Notes: generated from the sequence alone by a model not told the origin. A stretch of 64,000 nucleotides of DNA from Lysinibacillus irui (GCF_028877475.1 NZ_CP113527.1:1171501-1235500); one strand, 5' to 3'; counted from the first letter of the stretch, positions 51,915 to 61,631 are shown. Numbers and translations are program-made.

Positions 51915-52181
51915 ATGGGAAAGAAACGAAAACAACAGCAACATGCAGCTAATAGCATGACAGCAAGCTTACCAAAGCAAGAAGCTGTAACATTAGCAGA
52001 CCAACTAGGTGGCGATGTACTTGCAAAATTAAAAGCTGCGAAGCAAGATTTAACTGCTAAAGAGCAAGCGGCAGAAGAAGAACGCCAAGCAAAACTTGCA
52101 TTTGAACGCAAACAACGTGAAAAAAATAAATCGTTTGAAGAATTACTAAACGAATACGGAGATAAAGGCTCAAAATATTAA
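51915..52181 (+). CDS. yqkE: YqkE family protein (DUF3886)
   Basis: The 88-residue protein starts at ATG 51915 after AGGTG. It is highly charged, with GKKRKQQQ at the start, then AVTLADQLGGDVLAKLKAAK and a long coiled coil, as in YqkE. The function is unknown. Its location between the thiolase/yqkD side and nudF matches the B. subtilis order loosely. Confidence 0.8.
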   Translation: MGKKRKQQQHAANSMTASLPKQEAVTLADQLGGDVLAKLKAAKQDLTAKEQAAEEERQAKLAFERKQREKNKSFEELLNEYGDKGSKY

Positions 52182-52190
52182 ATGGGAAAG

Positions 52191-52227
52191 CAGTGAATTC
52201 ATGCATAAATGGATTCACTGTTTTTTT
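52191..52227 (+). terminator. Terminator after yqkE
   Basis: CAGTGAATTC (52191-52200) pairs with GGATTCACTG (52211-52220) with a short mismatch, followed by seven T. Confidence 0.7.
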
Positions 52228-52364
52228 ATGTCCATATAAAATATCCTTTAATAGACGATATTATAAAGGCAAGAGATTCTTAATCATAAAATGGAGGACG
52301 CTGCCAATAACATATACCTTATTGTAGTTTATTAAATGATTAAATTATGATAGGAGTAACAGCC

Positions 52365-52871
52365 ATGTTAGAAATACAAACAGAAAGATTAAGATTAATA
52401 CCTTTAAATGCTAAGTATCTACAATTACTAATTGAGCGTGGAGAACAAATGGCAAAAGAGCTGTCGTTAAGTAAGTTTGAGGAAATATTAGATGACGAGC
52501 TTAAACAAGCATTGCATTTCAGACTCTTCAAGGTTTTAGAAGATGAGCAAAACTATCTGTGGCATACAAATTGGTTGCTTGTATTAAAAGAACAAAATTG
52601 TGCTATTGGAGGCATTATGCTAAAAGGGATGCCTAACGAGAGGCTGGAAGTGATCATTGGTTATTACACTTTTCCTAGTTTTCAGGGATGTGGTTATATG
52701 ACAGAAACCATCATCGCATTGAAGAACTGGTTACTTAGTCAACCAAATGTAAAGTATGTTATAGCTGATACTGAAAAGGATAATAAGGCTTCCCATCGAG
52801 TTTTAGAAAAAGCAGGAGCTACATTATATAAAGAAACAGAGTCATTCTTTTTTTGGAGATTCCTACATTAA
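52365..52871 (+). CDS. GNAT-family N-acetyltransferase
   Basis: Start ATG 52365 (168 residues) after AGGAG. The sequence is RimJ/RimL-like: EIQTERLRLIPLNAKYLQLL, IIGYYTFPSFQGCGYMTETI (acetyl-CoA binding) and DTEKDNKASHRVLEKAGATL. The substrate is unknown. It is a single gene between convergent terminators. Confidence 0.85.
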   Translation: MLEIQTERLRLIPLNAKYLQLLIERGEQMAKELSLSKFEEILDDELKQALHFRLFKVLEDEQNYLWHTNWLLVLKEQNCAIGGIMLKGMPNERLEVIIGYYTFPSFQGCGYMTETIIALKNWLLSQPNVKYVIADTEKDNKASHRVLEKAGATLYKETESFFFWRFLH

Positions 52872-52879
52872 TTATAGAT

Positions 52880-52916
52880 AAAAGACAAAAGGCTAAAACA
52901 ACGCCTTTTGTCTTTT
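52880..52916. terminator. Bidirectional terminator
   Basis: AAAAGACAAAAGGC (52880-52893) pairs perfectly with GCCTTTTGTCTTTT (52903-52916), between the convergent GNAT and VanZ genes. Confidence 0.85.
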
Positions 52917-53372
52917 ATTTTTAAACAATTTCCTTATAATGACGACTGCACCAACAAAAACAATGGCCCCGGCTGTATCAACAAGCACATCTTGACCACT
53001 CATCGTGCGACCTGGAGTAAAGCTTTGACGAAATTCATCAAGCATTGCGATAAAAGCCGTGCCGATAATGGCAATAATAGCTGCAAAACGGCGTTTTCCC
53101 CATGCAAAGTACAGACCAAGTGCAATACATCCAAACCCGATAAAATGTGTCAATTTACGAATTAAAAATTCTACAAATGGAAAATAACCGCGTTCTTCAA
53201 TAGATACGGTTGTTCCCCAATACGGAATTTTTAAAACGGATAGTTGTTCTTCAAAAGGTTTATTGGAAAGTAAGTCTTCTAATTCAGGTAAAATACTTTG
53301 TTGCTCGTAGGTCATACTTGAAGAGGTGATTAGTATGACTAGACAGATGATAAAGATCAACCATTTTTTCAT
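52893..53372 (-). CDS. VanZ-like family protein
   Basis: The 159-residue protein has a signal-anchor, then three or four helices with the VanZ motifs FLIRKLTHFIGFGCIALGLY and MLDEFRQSFTPGRTMSGQDV then LVDTAGA. VanZ-like proteins can raise teicoplanin tolerance when produced with vancomycin operons, but most are of unknown role. Its start overlaps the aldo/keto reductase stop (ATGA), so the two are co-translated. Confidence 0.88.
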   Translation of the reverse strand: MKKWLIFIICLVILITSSSMTYEQQSILPELEDLLSNKPFEEQLSVLKIPYWGTTVSIEERGYFPFVEFLIRKLTHFIGFGCIALGLYFAWGKRRFAAIIAIIGTAFIAMLDEFRQSFTPGRTMSGQDVLVDTAGAIVFVGAVVIIRKLFKNKRQKALF

Positions 53373-54268
53373 CGGTGTTCTTGATAATGCTCATCTTTAG
53401 TCAGCTTATTGACTTTCTTAAAATCTGTTATCGAATCAATTTTTTCATAGGCAGCAAGTGTTTCAGCTAATTGTTGTTGTGAGCTTGCACCGATGACCGT
53501 TGAAGCGATAGTAGGTTCTTTTAGATTAAAGGCGATTGCCAGTGCATGTAAATCATCATATTGAGCAGCTAAGTCTGTTAACGTTGTAGATAACTCATCT
53601 ACTGTATAGGTATTAAAACCATTTACATGCTGTAGACGTTGTTGCCAGCTATTCGTTAGTAAGCCTTTCGCAACTGTTCCACGTGTTACTACAGATGCAC
53701 CTTCCTTTGCAATCAACTCAAACCATTCTTCAGGGCGACGGTCTAATGCACTATATTGCATCATAACGCTTTTTGCTGAGCTTGCGGGTAAAAAACGACG
53801 TAGCACGTTGGGGCGAATGGAGGAAATACCATATTCCCGAATAAGACCTTCTTTTTTCAAATCCTCAAATGTACTGATAATACCATCCCAGTCATCCTCG
53901 ATTGTACCACCATGTAATTGGTAAAGATCAATGTAGTCAGTACCTAAACGACGTAGGCTAGCATGTATGGCTTCTTTTATATAGGACGGGGATGCATCCC
54001 AGTGCCAGCTATTGACACCTTCAGTCCAGCGATTACCTACTTTTGTGGCTAAAATAACATCTTTACGACGTTTTCCTAGGGTTGCCCCAATAATTTCCTC
54101 GTTTGCACCGTAATCATATAAATCTGCTGTATCAATATAATTAATGCCAGCATCTAAAGCCATATCGACAATAGTAGCAGCTTGCTTTTTATCTGTCGAA
54201 AGAGACATGCCTCCTAAACTGATCTCTGAAATAAACAATTCACTTGTGCCAAGCTGTCTTTTTTTCAT
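53369..54268 (-). CDS. yqkF: Aldo/keto reductase, YqkF type
   Basis: Start ATG 54268 (299 residues) follows AAGGAGG. The AKR barrel shows LGTSELFISEISLGGMSLST, the tetrad aspartate and tyrosine in INYIDTADLYDYGANEEIIG, the lysine in VILATKVGN, and the histidine in DLYQLHGG. The C-terminal cofactor pocket is STVIGASSQQQLAE. It reduces carbonyls with NADPH; the substrate is unknown. It diverges from nudF, as yqkF does from its neighbour in B. subtilis. Confidence 0.9.
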   Translation of the reverse strand: MKKRQLGTSELFISEISLGGMSLSTDKKQAATIVDMALDAGINYIDTADLYDYGANEEIIGATLGKRRKDVILATKVGNRWTEGVNSWHWDASPSYIKEAIHASLRRLGTDYIDLYQLHGGTIEDDWDGIISTFEDLKKEGLIREYGISSIRPNVLRRFLPASSAKSVMMQYSALDRRPEEWFELIAKEGASVVTRGTVAKGLLTNSWQQRLQHVNGFNTYTVDELSTTLTDLAAQYDDLHALAIAFNLKEPTIASTVIGASSQQQLAETLAAYEKIDSITDFKKVNKLTKDEHYQEHR

Positions 54269-54344
54269 GTGAACAACCTCCTTCGATTTCTCTACTTGTA
54301 ATGGTACAATGAACATATCTGAAGAACAAGCGAGGTTATCGTCA

Positions 54345-54902
54345 ATGAAAAAGTTTGAGGAAAAAACAACTAAAACGACACCGGTCTATGACGGAAGAAT
54401 AGTAAAACTACAAATTGATGATGTGACGTTACCGAATGGTCAGGTTGCCAAACGAGAAATTATCAAGCATCCAGGTGCTGTGGCAGTCATTGCTGTTACG
54501 GCTGAGGGGAAACTAGTGTTGGTAGAGCAATATCGTAAAGCGCTTGAACGTTCTATAATTGAAATTCCTGCTGGTAAACTTGAGCCTGGTGAGGAACCAG
54601 TGGTAACAGCACGCCGAGAATTAGAGGAGGAGACTGGCTATGGGGCACATAGTCTAACTTTTTTACAGGCATTTGCGACATCTCCAGGCTTTGCGGATGA
54701 AGTTATTTATCTATTTGTTGCCAAGGGTTTATATAAAATAGAAAATAAAGCAGACTTAGATGAGGATGAATTTGTCGAACTATTAGAAGTTTCGTTGGAA
54801 GAGGCACAAACAATGGTAGTAGATCAACGAATATACGATGCTAAAACAGCATTTGCGGTACTTTGGCTTGCAGCAAATTTAGAAAATAATCTTTTAGCAT
54901 AA
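54345..54902 (+). CDS. nudF: ADP-ribose pyrophosphatase (Nudix)
   Basis: Start ATG 54345 (185 residues) with GAGGT upstream. The Nudix box GKLEPGEEPVVTARRELEEE plus TGY is complete, and the upstream REIIKHPGAVAVIAV and LVEQYRKALERSIIEIPAGK match ADP-ribose pyrophosphatases. The enzyme hydrolyses ADP-ribose to AMP and ribose 5-phosphate. Its order before fur and xerD is that of B. subtilis (yqkG). Confidence 0.93.
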   Translation: MKKFEEKTTKTTPVYDGRIVKLQIDDVTLPNGQVAKREIIKHPGAVAVIAVTAEGKLVLVEQYRKALERSIIEIPAGKLEPGEEPVVTARRELEEETGYGAHSLTFLQAFATSPGFADEVIYLFVAKGLYKIENKADLDEDEFVELLEVSLEEAQTMVVDQRIYDAKTAFAVLWLAANLENNLLA

Positions 54903-54955
54903 TAGAGACGGACGAGCATAAGCTGTACAAACCTTGATAGAAAAGGAGCATGTTT

Positions 54956-55468
54956 ATGTCTCGTACGGTGTCTATATTTTATCACGCTTCCATCATTGCG
55001 GTAAGTTTCGTTTGTGGTGTTATCTTCTTTCATATTATTGGTGGACCGAAAGCGGAACCATTTATTTTATTTATAGAGCCTCGTTTAGCAGATGAGGACA
55101 GGCAATCCATTTTTCGTTTAGTTTTACCTGTTGCTATTTCCATAGGCCTTGTTTTGCTACTAGCGACACATAGCGTTTTAAAGGTTTTAGTACGTGTGAC
55201 TGTAGCTATGCGTGCCACTTTTTTTGGCTTTAGCTCGGTTTTTTTATTACAAAAACTTGAAGCTTTTTGGCTTTATACGATTTGGTGGTTTCCATTTCAG
55301 CTCATCTATTGTATATTGTTGCTAGTCCTATGCAATTTACTTGTACCTGCTTGGTCAAAGCGAAAAATCGGGAAACAAGTATCTGGTCGGACAATTTTGT
55401 TGAATTTTATCGCATTTTTCATCATAATAGTTGCAGAGTTTATTGTTATTTCTTATGTGTTAAAATGA
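54956..55468 (+). CDS. Conserved membrane protein in the spoIIM position
   Basis: Start ATG 54956 (170 residues), 7 nt after AAAGGAG. Five hydrophobic segments are visible (IIAVSFVCGVIFFHIIGG, LVLPVAISIGLVLLLATHSV, ATFFGFSSVFLLQKLEAFWL, FPFQLIYCILLLVLCNLLV, LLNFIAFFIIIVAEFIVISY). It occupies the place between nudF and fur where B. subtilis has spoIIM, and a DUF95/SpoIIM-like arrangement is conceivable, but I cannot confirm the motifs. Confidence 0.55.
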   Translation: MSRTVSIFYHASIIAVSFVCGVIFFHIIGGPKAEPFILFIEPRLADEDRQSIFRLVLPVAISIGLVLLLATHSVLKVLVRVTVAMRATFFGFSSVFLLQKLEAFWLYTIWWFPFQLIYCILLLVLCNLLVPAWSKRKIGKQVSGRTILLNFIAFFIIIVAEFIVISYVLK

Positions 55469-55537
55469 TGAATTGAATGGACATAAATTGAGATCAGATA
55501 AAAAAATAGAAGCTTGTTAGAAATCTATTCACTATCT

Positions 55538-55566
55538 TGTAATAGGATTTACTCCTTTGGTATAAT
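55538..55566 (+). promoter_or_regulatory. Sigma-A promoter of fur
   Basis: TTGTAA (55538-55543), 17 nt, TATAAT (55561-55566), 25 nt before the start. Confidence 0.65.
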
Positions 55567-55590
55567 GGAAAGAGTTTAGGGGGGCGTCAC

Positions 55591-56052
55591 ATGGAGAGCC
55601 GAATTGATCGTATAAAAAAACAGTTGCATAGTGCTAGTTACAAGCTGACGCCGCAGCGAGAAGCGACAGTTGCTGTCTTGCTTGAGCACGAAGAGGACCA
55701 CCTAAGTGCTGAGGATGTATACCTTTTAGTAAAAGAAAAAGCACCAGAGATTGGTCTAGCTACTGTTTATAGAACGTTAGAATTATTAACTGAGCTCAAA
55801 ATTGTCGACAAAATCAACTTTGGCGATGGCGTATCGCGCTATGACTTACGCCAAGAGGGAGCTGCCCATTTCCACCATCATCTTGTTTGTATCGAATGTG
55901 GTGCTGTTGATGAAATTCAAGAAGATTTGCTTGAAGATGTGGAAGCCGTAGTTGAAAAACGTTGGAACTTTATCATCAAAGATCACCGACTAACTTTCCA
56001 CGGCATATGCTGGCGCTGTCATGATAAGAACGACGAAACGAATGAAGACTAA
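55591..56052 (+). CDS. fur: Ferric uptake regulator Fur
   Basis: The 153-residue protein has the Fur winged helix (YKLTPQREATVAVLLEHEED, IGLATVYRTLELLTELKIVD), the metal-site HFHHHLVCIECGAVDEIQED, and the C-terminal structural zinc pair CWRC. Fur represses iron-uptake genes when loaded with Fe2+. GGGGGG precedes ATG 55591. The spacing CIEC...CWRC fits Fur rather than PerR/Zur, and the xerD neighbour supports it. Confidence 0.93.
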   Translation: MESRIDRIKKQLHSASYKLTPQREATVAVLLEHEEDHLSAEDVYLLVKEKAPEIGLATVYRTLELLTELKIVDKINFGDGVSRYDLRQEGAAHFHHHLVCIECGAVDEIQEDLLEDVEAVVEKRWNFIIKDHRLTFHGICWRCHDKNDETNED

Positions 56053-56057
56053 TAACG

Positions 56058-56107
56058 AAAAACTGTCTGTTTTAATCTTTAGTATAGATTGAAATAGGCA
56101 GTTTTTT
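56058..56107 (+). terminator. Terminator after fur
   Basis: An imperfect stem AAAACTGTCTGTTTTAATC... / ...GATTGAAATAGGCAGTTTT is followed by TTGTTTT. Confidence 0.75.
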
Positions 56108-56284
56108 GTTTTATCTTGATGCAGTAGAAAGCAATGATTGGGAAGATTAGCTTTTAGGCTAACCCGAATTTCTGAACTTACGATGTAACGACATGGGTTG
56201 AATTATGTCGAATGGAGGGTGCTTTAGCACATTTCTTTTTGCCGTGCTAAAATAGAGAATAATTGACAGTGAGGGGGCGTTGTG

Positions 56285-57187
56285 ATGAATGAGTTTCAAT
56301 ATGCAGTAGAGGACTATATCCATTTTATCCAGGTGGAAAGGCAGTTATCTGATAATACATTAGCATCCTATCGCCGAGATTTAGAAAGCTATGTGCATTT
56401 TTTACAGGAGGCAGAGGGGATGGCTGATTTTAGCCGTGTGGAACGAACAACCATATTACGGCATTTAGAGCAATTGCGGGCACAAGGCAAGACAAGCCGT
56501 ACCGTTGCTCGTCATATCTCCTCTATTCGGAGCTTTCACCAATTTTTACTGCGAGAAAAGCGTGCTGAAACAGATCCAACGGTTCATTTGGAAATGCCAA
56601 CCATAGAGCAAAAATTGCCGAATATCCTATCTATCGAAGAAATTGAAGCTTTACTAACAGCTCCAAATCGTAGTAAACCACAAGGTATACGTGATCTAGC
56701 AATGCTAGAGTTATTATATGGCTCAGGTATGCGCATCAGTGAACTTATTGCGTTGGATTTAGCCGATATTCATTTAACAATGGGCTTTGTACGTGTATTT
56801 GGGAAGGGTGGGAAGGAAAGGATTATTCCACTTGGCAAAAATGCACTATCAGCCATTAATGCCTATTTAAACGGTGCTCGTGGTCAATTACAAGGAAAGC
56901 ATCCAAAAACAGATGCGTTTTTTATTAATCAAAGAGGGAAACGTTTAACAAGGCAGGGTTGTTGGAAATTAATGAAGGAGCATGCATTAAAGGCAGGCAT
57001 CCAACATGAGTTAACACCACATACATTGCGACATTCCTTTGCTACTCATCTGGTCGAAAATGGAGCCGATTTACGAGCGGTGCAGGAAATGCTTGGCCAT
57101 GCAGATATTTCTACTACGCAGATTTATACACATATTAGTAAAACCCGATTATCTGAGGTTTATAAGCAATTCCATCCACGAGCTTAA
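56285..57187 (+). CDS. xerD: Tyrosine recombinase XerD
   Basis: The 300-residue protein has an N-terminal SAM-like domain (VEDYIHFIQVERQLSDNTLA) and the catalytic residues R (YGSGMRISELIALD), K (FGKGGKERIIPLG), HxxR (TPHTLRHSFATHLVENGADL), H (MLGHADISTTQIYTHIS) and Y in the last motif. With XerC it resolves chromosome dimers at dif. Start ATG 56285 directly follows a GTG; GAGGGGG is upstream. The fur-xerD-deoB order is that of B. subtilis. Confidence 0.95.
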   Translation: MNEFQYAVEDYIHFIQVERQLSDNTLASYRRDLESYVHFLQEAEGMADFSRVERTTILRHLEQLRAQGKTSRTVARHISSIRSFHQFLLREKRAETDPTVHLEMPTIEQKLPNILSIEEIEALLTAPNRSKPQGIRDLAMLELLYGSGMRISELIALDLADIHLTMGFVRVFGKGGKERIIPLGKNALSAINAYLNGARGQLQGKHPKTDAFFINQRGKRLTRQGCWKLMKEHALKAGIQHELTPHTLRHSFATHLVENGADLRAVQEMLGHADISTTQIYTHISKTRLSEVYKQFHPRA

Positions 57188-57285
57188 CACTTCTAAAAGG
57201 AAAAATATTTTTTAGTCGGATGTCTGACCTTTATTTTTAGCTTTTTTTTGGTAAAATAGAGTCATGAGATTAGGAGGCAACCATT

Positions 57286-58467
57286 ATGAATAAACCGTTT
57301 AACAAAATCCATGTTGTTGTCATGGATTCCGTAGGTATTGGTGAAGCACCGGACGCTGCAAATTTTGGTGATGTTGGTGCACATACACTAGGACATATCG
57401 CTGAAAAAATGAATGGGCTTACAATGCCAGTGATGGAGTCCTTTGGTTTAGCAAATATTGAATCATTGCAAGGCATGCATCCAGTTAAGGAACCAAAAGC
57501 ATACTACGGTAAAATGCAAGAAGCATCTGTTGGTAAAGATACGATGACTGGTCATTGGGAAATCATGGGGTTAAATATCGATAAACCATTTAAGGTGTAT
57601 CCAGAAGGGTTTCCAGCGGAGCTTATTTCTGAGCTAGAGAAGCGTACAGGTCGTAAAGTGCTGTGCAATCAACCGGCAAGTGGTACACAAGTCATTGAAG
57701 ACTTTGGTAAGGAGCATATGGAAACAGGTGCGATTATTGTCTATACGTCGGCAGATCCTGTTTTACAAATTGCTGCACATGAGGAAATCATTCCATTAGA
57801 AGAATTATATAAAATATGTGAAATTGCTCGTGAATTAACATTACAGCCTGAATATTTAGTAGGGCGCGTTATTGCACGTCCATTTGTTGGTACACCAGGA
57901 AACTTTACTCGTACTTCCAATCGACATGACTATGCATTAAAGCCATTTGGCCGTACAACGATGAATGTTTTGAAGGATGCAGGGTTAGATGTAATTGCTA
58001 TTGGAAAAATCTCTGATATTTTCAACGGTGAAGGTGTTACAGATGCCGTTCGTACAAAAAATAATATGGATGGTATGGATCGATTTGCAGAGGTTGTACG
58101 CCGTGACTTCCGTGGTATGAGCTTCTTAAATTTAGTAGACTTTGACGCCAATTTTGGCCATCGTCGTGATCCATTAGGATATGGACAGGCATTACAAGAG
58201 TTTGACGCACGTTTACCAGAAATTTTGGAAGCGATGTCAGAAGAAGATTTATTAATTATTACAGCTGATCACGGAAATGATCCAACCTTCCATGGAACAG
58301 ATCATACGCGTGAATATGTACCGTTAATTGTCTATTCACCACGCTTCAACGGAGGAGCAGAACTTGCACTTCGTGAAACGTTTGCGGATATTGCAGCAAC
58401 AGTTGCTGAAAACTTTCATGTAGAAGCACCACCATTCGGCAAAAGTTTCTTACAGGATTTGAAATAA
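57286..58467 (+). CDS. deoB: Phosphopentomutase
   Basis: The 393-residue enzyme interconverts (deoxy)ribose 1- and 5-phosphates. Metal-site motifs are [20 protein letters not shown] (aspartate), [12 protein letters not shown] (the phosphorylated threonine region), and [28 protein letters not shown] precedes ATG 57286. It is 13 nt from the pyrimidine nucleoside phosphorylase gene and forms a nucleoside-salvage operon with it. Confidence 0.96.
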   Translation: MNKPFNKIHVVVMDSVGIGEAPDAANFGDVGAHTLGHIAEKMNGLTMPVMESFGLANIESLQGMHPVKEPKAYYGKMQEASVGKDTMTGHWEIMGLNIDKPFKVYPEGFPAELISELEKRTGRKVLCNQPASGTQVIEDFGKEHMETGAIIVYTSADPVLQIAAHEEIIPLEELYKICEIARELTLQPEYLVGRVIARPFVGTPGNFTRTSNRHDYALKPFGRTTMNVLKDAGLDVIAIGKISDIFNGEGVTDAVRTKNNMDGMDRFAEVVRRDFRGMSFLNLVDFDANFGHRRDPLGYGQALQEFDARLPEILEAMSEEDLLIITADHGNDPTFHGTDHTREYVPLIVYSPRFNGGAELALRETFADIAATVAENFHVEAPPFGKSFLQDLK

Positions 58468-58480
58468 GGGGGTTATTCGT

Positions 58481-59731
58481 ATGAATATGGTTCAACTGTT
58501 TGAAAAGAAAAAACAAGGATTAGAGCTATCTCAAGCTGAAATTCAGTATTTTGTTGAAGGCTATACGACAGGTTCAATCCCAGATTATCAAGCAAGTTCA
58601 CTGTTAATGGCAATACGCTTATTAGGTATGTCTGATGATGAAACGTTTTATTTAACAAAGGCCATGATCGAATCAGGTGATGTTATTGATTTAACATCCA
58701 TTGAAGGCTTTAAAATTGATAAGCACTCAACAGGAGGAGTTGGTGATAAGGTTACACTTGTTGTTACACCAATTATTGCTTCCCTAGGAATTCCTGTGGC
58801 TAAATTTAGTGGTAAAGGTCTAGGTATTACTGGAGGTACAATCGATAAACTAGAATCGATTAAAGGCTTGAAAACAGAGCTTTCCTCACAAGAGTTCATT
58901 GATAATGTCAATCGATATAAAATTGCAGTAGCTGGTCAAACAGGTAATCTAGTGCCAGCTGATAAAAAGTTGTATGCCCTTCGAGATGTAACAGGTACGG
59001 TTGATTCTATACCATTAATCGCTGCATCAATCATGAGTAAAAAAATTGCAAGTGGTGCCGATGGTATTGTATTAGATGTTAAATGTGGATCTGGTGCCTT
59101 TATGAAGACACAAGAAGAAGCACAGCTTTTAGCGGATACAATGACAGCTATTGGAGAAAAACTAGGACGTAAAGTGGTTGCACATATTAGCGATATGGAT
59201 AACCCACTAGGTAAAATGATTGGTAATAAGCTTGAGGTCGTAGAAGCCTATGCTTTATTAAAAGGACAGTTAGAAGAAACACATGAAGATTTAGTCGATG
59301 AATGTGTCGTCATTGCCTCCTTAATGTATCAAGTTGCCGCTGGTGTAAAGGAAGCAGAAGCAACTGCAGCTGTTAAGCGTGTGCTTGCGGATGGTTCGGC
59401 CGCTGCAAAATTTGAGGAGTTTATTGTCGCACAAGGTGGAGTAGTCTCTGATATTGTTCAAAATGACACAGCTTATAAAGTAGCGGTAACAGCAATAACA
59501 GAGGGTACGGTGGAAACAATTAATGCCCTATTAGTTGGTGAAGCGAGTGTCGGTTTAGGAGCTGGACGTTTAACGAAGGAATCTGAACTTGATTATGATG
59601 CAGGAATTCAGTTGATTGCTAAAAAAGGCGATCATGTTAACAATGGTGATACCATTGCTTATCTATACTCAAATAATCCAATTGACGAAGAAACAATTAA
59701 TAAAGTACAAAAAGCTTATACAATTGTATAA
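58481..59731 (+). CDS. pdp: Pyrimidine-nucleoside phosphorylase
   Basis: The 416-residue protein has KIDKHSTGGVGDKVTLVVTP and KFSGKGLGITGGTIDKLESI, the glycosyltransferase signature of thymidine/pyrimidine phosphorylases, and a C-terminal beta-barrel-like domain. It phosphorolyses uridine, thymidine and deoxyuridine. In B. subtilis this position behind deoB holds a purine nucleoside phosphorylase (pupG); a pyrimidine enzyme is here instead. GGGGG precedes ATG 58481. Confidence 0.94.
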   Translation: MNMVQLFEKKKQGLELSQAEIQYFVEGYTTGSIPDYQASSLLMAIRLLGMSDDETFYLTKAMIESGDVIDLTSIEGFKIDKHSTGGVGDKVTLVVTPIIASLGIPVAKFSGKGLGITGGTIDKLESIKGLKTELSSQEFIDNVNRYKIAVAGQTGNLVPADKKLYALRDVTGTVDSIPLIAASIMSKKIASGADGIVLDVKCGSGAFMKTQEEAQLLADTMTAIGEKLGRKVVAHISDMDNPLGKMIGNKLEVVEAYALLKGQLEETHEDLVDECVVIASLMYQVAAGVKEAEATAAVKRVLADGSAAAKFEEFIVAQGGVVSDIVQNDTAYKVAVTAITEGTVETINALLVGEASVGLGAGRLTKESELDYDAGIQLIAKKGDHVNNGDTIAYLYSNNPIDEETINKVQKAYTIV

Positions 59732-59741
59732 ATGTTAGTTT

Positions 59742-59779
59742 AGCGAGAGCTCTCACTTTTAGAGAGTTCTCGCTTTTTT
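59742..59779 (+). terminator. Terminator of the deoB-pdp operon
   Basis: AGCGAGAGCTCTC (59742-59754) pairs with GAGAGTTCTCGCT (59762-59774), followed by six T. Confidence 0.85.
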
Positions 59780-60027
59780 GTGTTTTAAGGAAAGAACAAT
59801 CAAATAGGTGGATAGAGCTTAGAAGACAGACAAATTAAAGAATAGAACAATTGAAGTTTAAGAATGAGTTGCGTTTAAAAAATGTAGATTTATCCCATAC
59901 TGCACTTAACCTAAAAAGCTATAAGTATGTCGATTAGACACTATTTCGGAAGACTTTGCACTAGTTCTGTCAGCCGCAAGGATTCACCGTATTGAATGTG
60001 GAATTGCACGAGAAGGAGGCGATGTTC

Positions 60028-60381
60028 ATGCATTATCAATTAGAAATGGTCACAAGAGAGACAGTCGTTATACGTTTGTTTGGGGAGCTCGATCATCATG
60101 CAGTAGAACAAATTCGAGCAAAAATTTCTGCAGCAATTTTTCAAGGCACTGTGACGACCATCATTTGGAACTTAGAAGGCCTATCTTTTATGGATAGTTC
60201 AGGAGTTGGATTAGTGCTTGGTCGTATGCGAGAGTTAGAAGCAGTTGCTGGGCGAACTATATTATTGAATCCATCGCCAACGATGCGAAAAGTATTTCAA
60301 TTTTCAGGTTTAGGGCCGTGGATGATGGATGCAACAGAGGAACAAGCGATTGATCGCGTAAGGGGGATTGTAAATGGATAA
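60028..60381 (+). CDS. spoIIAA: Anti-sigma F factor antagonist SpoIIAA
   Basis: I start at ATG 60028 (117 residues), 8 nt after GGAGG; upstream in-frame starts at 59992 and 60022 are poorly placed. It is a STAS domain with the phosphorylation site FMDSSGVGLVLGR (S57/S58). Unphosphorylated SpoIIAA frees sigma-F by binding SpoIIAB in the forespore. It overlaps spoIIAB by 8 nt. Confidence 0.95.
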   Translation: MHYQLEMVTRETVVIRLFGELDHHAVEQIRAKISAAIFQGTVTTIIWNLEGLSFMDSSGVGLVLGRMRELEAVAGRTILLNPSPTMRKVFQFSGLGPWMMDATEEQAIDRVRGIVNG

Positions 60382-60814
60382 CGAAATGACATTAACTTTT
60401 TTAGCACTTAGTGAAAATGAAGCCTTGGCACGTGTGGCTGTTACAGGCTTTATTGCACAATTAGACCCAACAATTGATGAGTTATCAGAATTTAAAACAG
60501 TTGTCTCAGAAGCGGTTTCCAATGCCATTATTCATGGCTATGAAGAAAATGGTAAGGGTGTTGTTACAGTTCATGCAAAACGTGAGGATGATATTGTAAC
60601 AGTATCTGTCATGGATAAAGGGGTAGGAATTGAAGACGTTAGTCGAGCAATGGAGCCGTTATTTACAACGAAAAGTGCAATGGAACGCTCAGGTATGGGC
60701 TTTACTATTATGGATAGTTTTTCGGATCAGCTAACAGTTATGTCTAAATGGCAAGAAGGAACAACTGTAACGTTTACGAAGAAATTTTATACAGTTCGCA
60801 CAGCGGTAATGTGA
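60374..60814 (+). CDS. spoIIAB: Anti-sigma F factor / kinase SpoIIAB
   Basis: The 146-residue GHKL kinase has the N-box FKTVVSEAVSNAIIHGYEEN, the DKGVGIEDV and GMGFTIMDSF G-boxes, and TTVTFTKKF at the end. It holds sigma-F inactive and phosphorylates SpoIIAA. The start overlaps spoIIAA and the stop lies 10 nt before sigF, the classic three-gene operon. Confidence 0.96.
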   Translation: MDNEMTLTFLALSENEALARVAVTGFIAQLDPTIDELSEFKTVVSEAVSNAIIHGYEENGKGVVTVHAKREDDIVTVSVMDKGVGIEDVSRAMEPLFTTKSAMERSGMGFTIMDSFSDQLTVMSKWQEGTTVTFTKKFYTVRTAVM

Positions 60815-60824
60815 GGTTGAGACA

Positions 60825-61616
60825 GTGAAGCCGTTAGAACAGTCGTCCGATAAGCTATTGTCTCAGGAGGAAATGCGTGATCTAATTGCACGTGCACAGC
60901 AGGGCGATCATGAGGCTCGTAAACGAATGGTAGAAGGTAATACGAGGCTTGTGTGGTCCATCGTTCAACGTTTTACAACAAGAGGTGTTGAACTCGAGGA
61001 TTTATTTCAGATTGGCTGCATAGGGCTCATGAAATCTGTGGATAAATTTGATTTAACCTATGATGTGAAGTTTTCAACCTATGCAGTACCAATGATCATC
61101 GGAGAAATTCAACGCTTTTTAAGGGATGATGGCATGGTGAAGGTGAGTCGCTCGATTCGTGAGCTGAACTTTAAAATCCGTCATGCTACAGAAGAATTTA
61201 TTAAAAAGAATGAACATCCACCGACTATTCAAGAGCTTGCTCAGGTGCTTGGTGTTACAGCTGAAGAAATTGTCACAGCTTCTGATGCGCTAAGAGATCC
61301 AGCATCTCTCCACGAGCAATTGTATGAAAGCGAAGGGGATTCCATTACATTGATGGATCAAATGAAAGATGAAAAATCAGAACAACCATTTGACTATATT
61401 CCATTGAAAGAAGTACTCACGAGACTTGAGCCGAGGGAGCAGTCTATTATTTATTTACGCTATTTTTCAGATTGCACGCAAACTGAAATTGCGACTAGAC
61501 TTGGAATATCTCAGGTACAAGTATCCCGTTTAGAGAAAAAAATCCTCGCCCAACTGAAAAGTTGGATGGCGACAAGTGCAACAGTGGAGCAAGAAGTAAT
61601 GAAAAAAGACATCTAA
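60825..61616 (+). CDS. sigF: RNA polymerase sigma factor SigF
   Basis: The 263-residue protein starts at GTG 60825 after GAGGTTGAG. Sigma-70 regions are visible: LVWSIVQRFTTRGVELEDLF, FQIGCIGLMKSVDKFDL-type region 2, HPPTIQELAQVLGVTAEEIV region 3, and SIIYLRYFSDCTQTEIATRL then GISQVQVSRLEKKIL region 4. SigF is the first forespore-specific sigma factor. It closes the spoIIA operon. Confidence 0.96.
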   Translation: MKPLEQSSDKLLSQEEMRDLIARAQQGDHEARKRMVEGNTRLVWSIVQRFTTRGVELEDLFQIGCIGLMKSVDKFDLTYDVKFSTYAVPMIIGEIQRFLRDDGMVKVSRSIRELNFKIRHATEEFIKKNEHPPTIQELAQVLGVTAEEIVTASDALRDPASLHEQLYESEGDSITLMDQMKDEKSEQPFDYIPLKEVLTRLEPREQSIIYLRYFSDCTQTEIATRLGISQVQVSRLEKKILAQLKSWMATSATVEQEVMKKDI

Positions 61617-61631
61617 GAAAATGGTGACAGC

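Noticed and set aside
54956..55468. Naming the membrane protein spoIIM
   Set aside because: Only position supports it; the sequence motifs of SpoIIM could not be confirmed.
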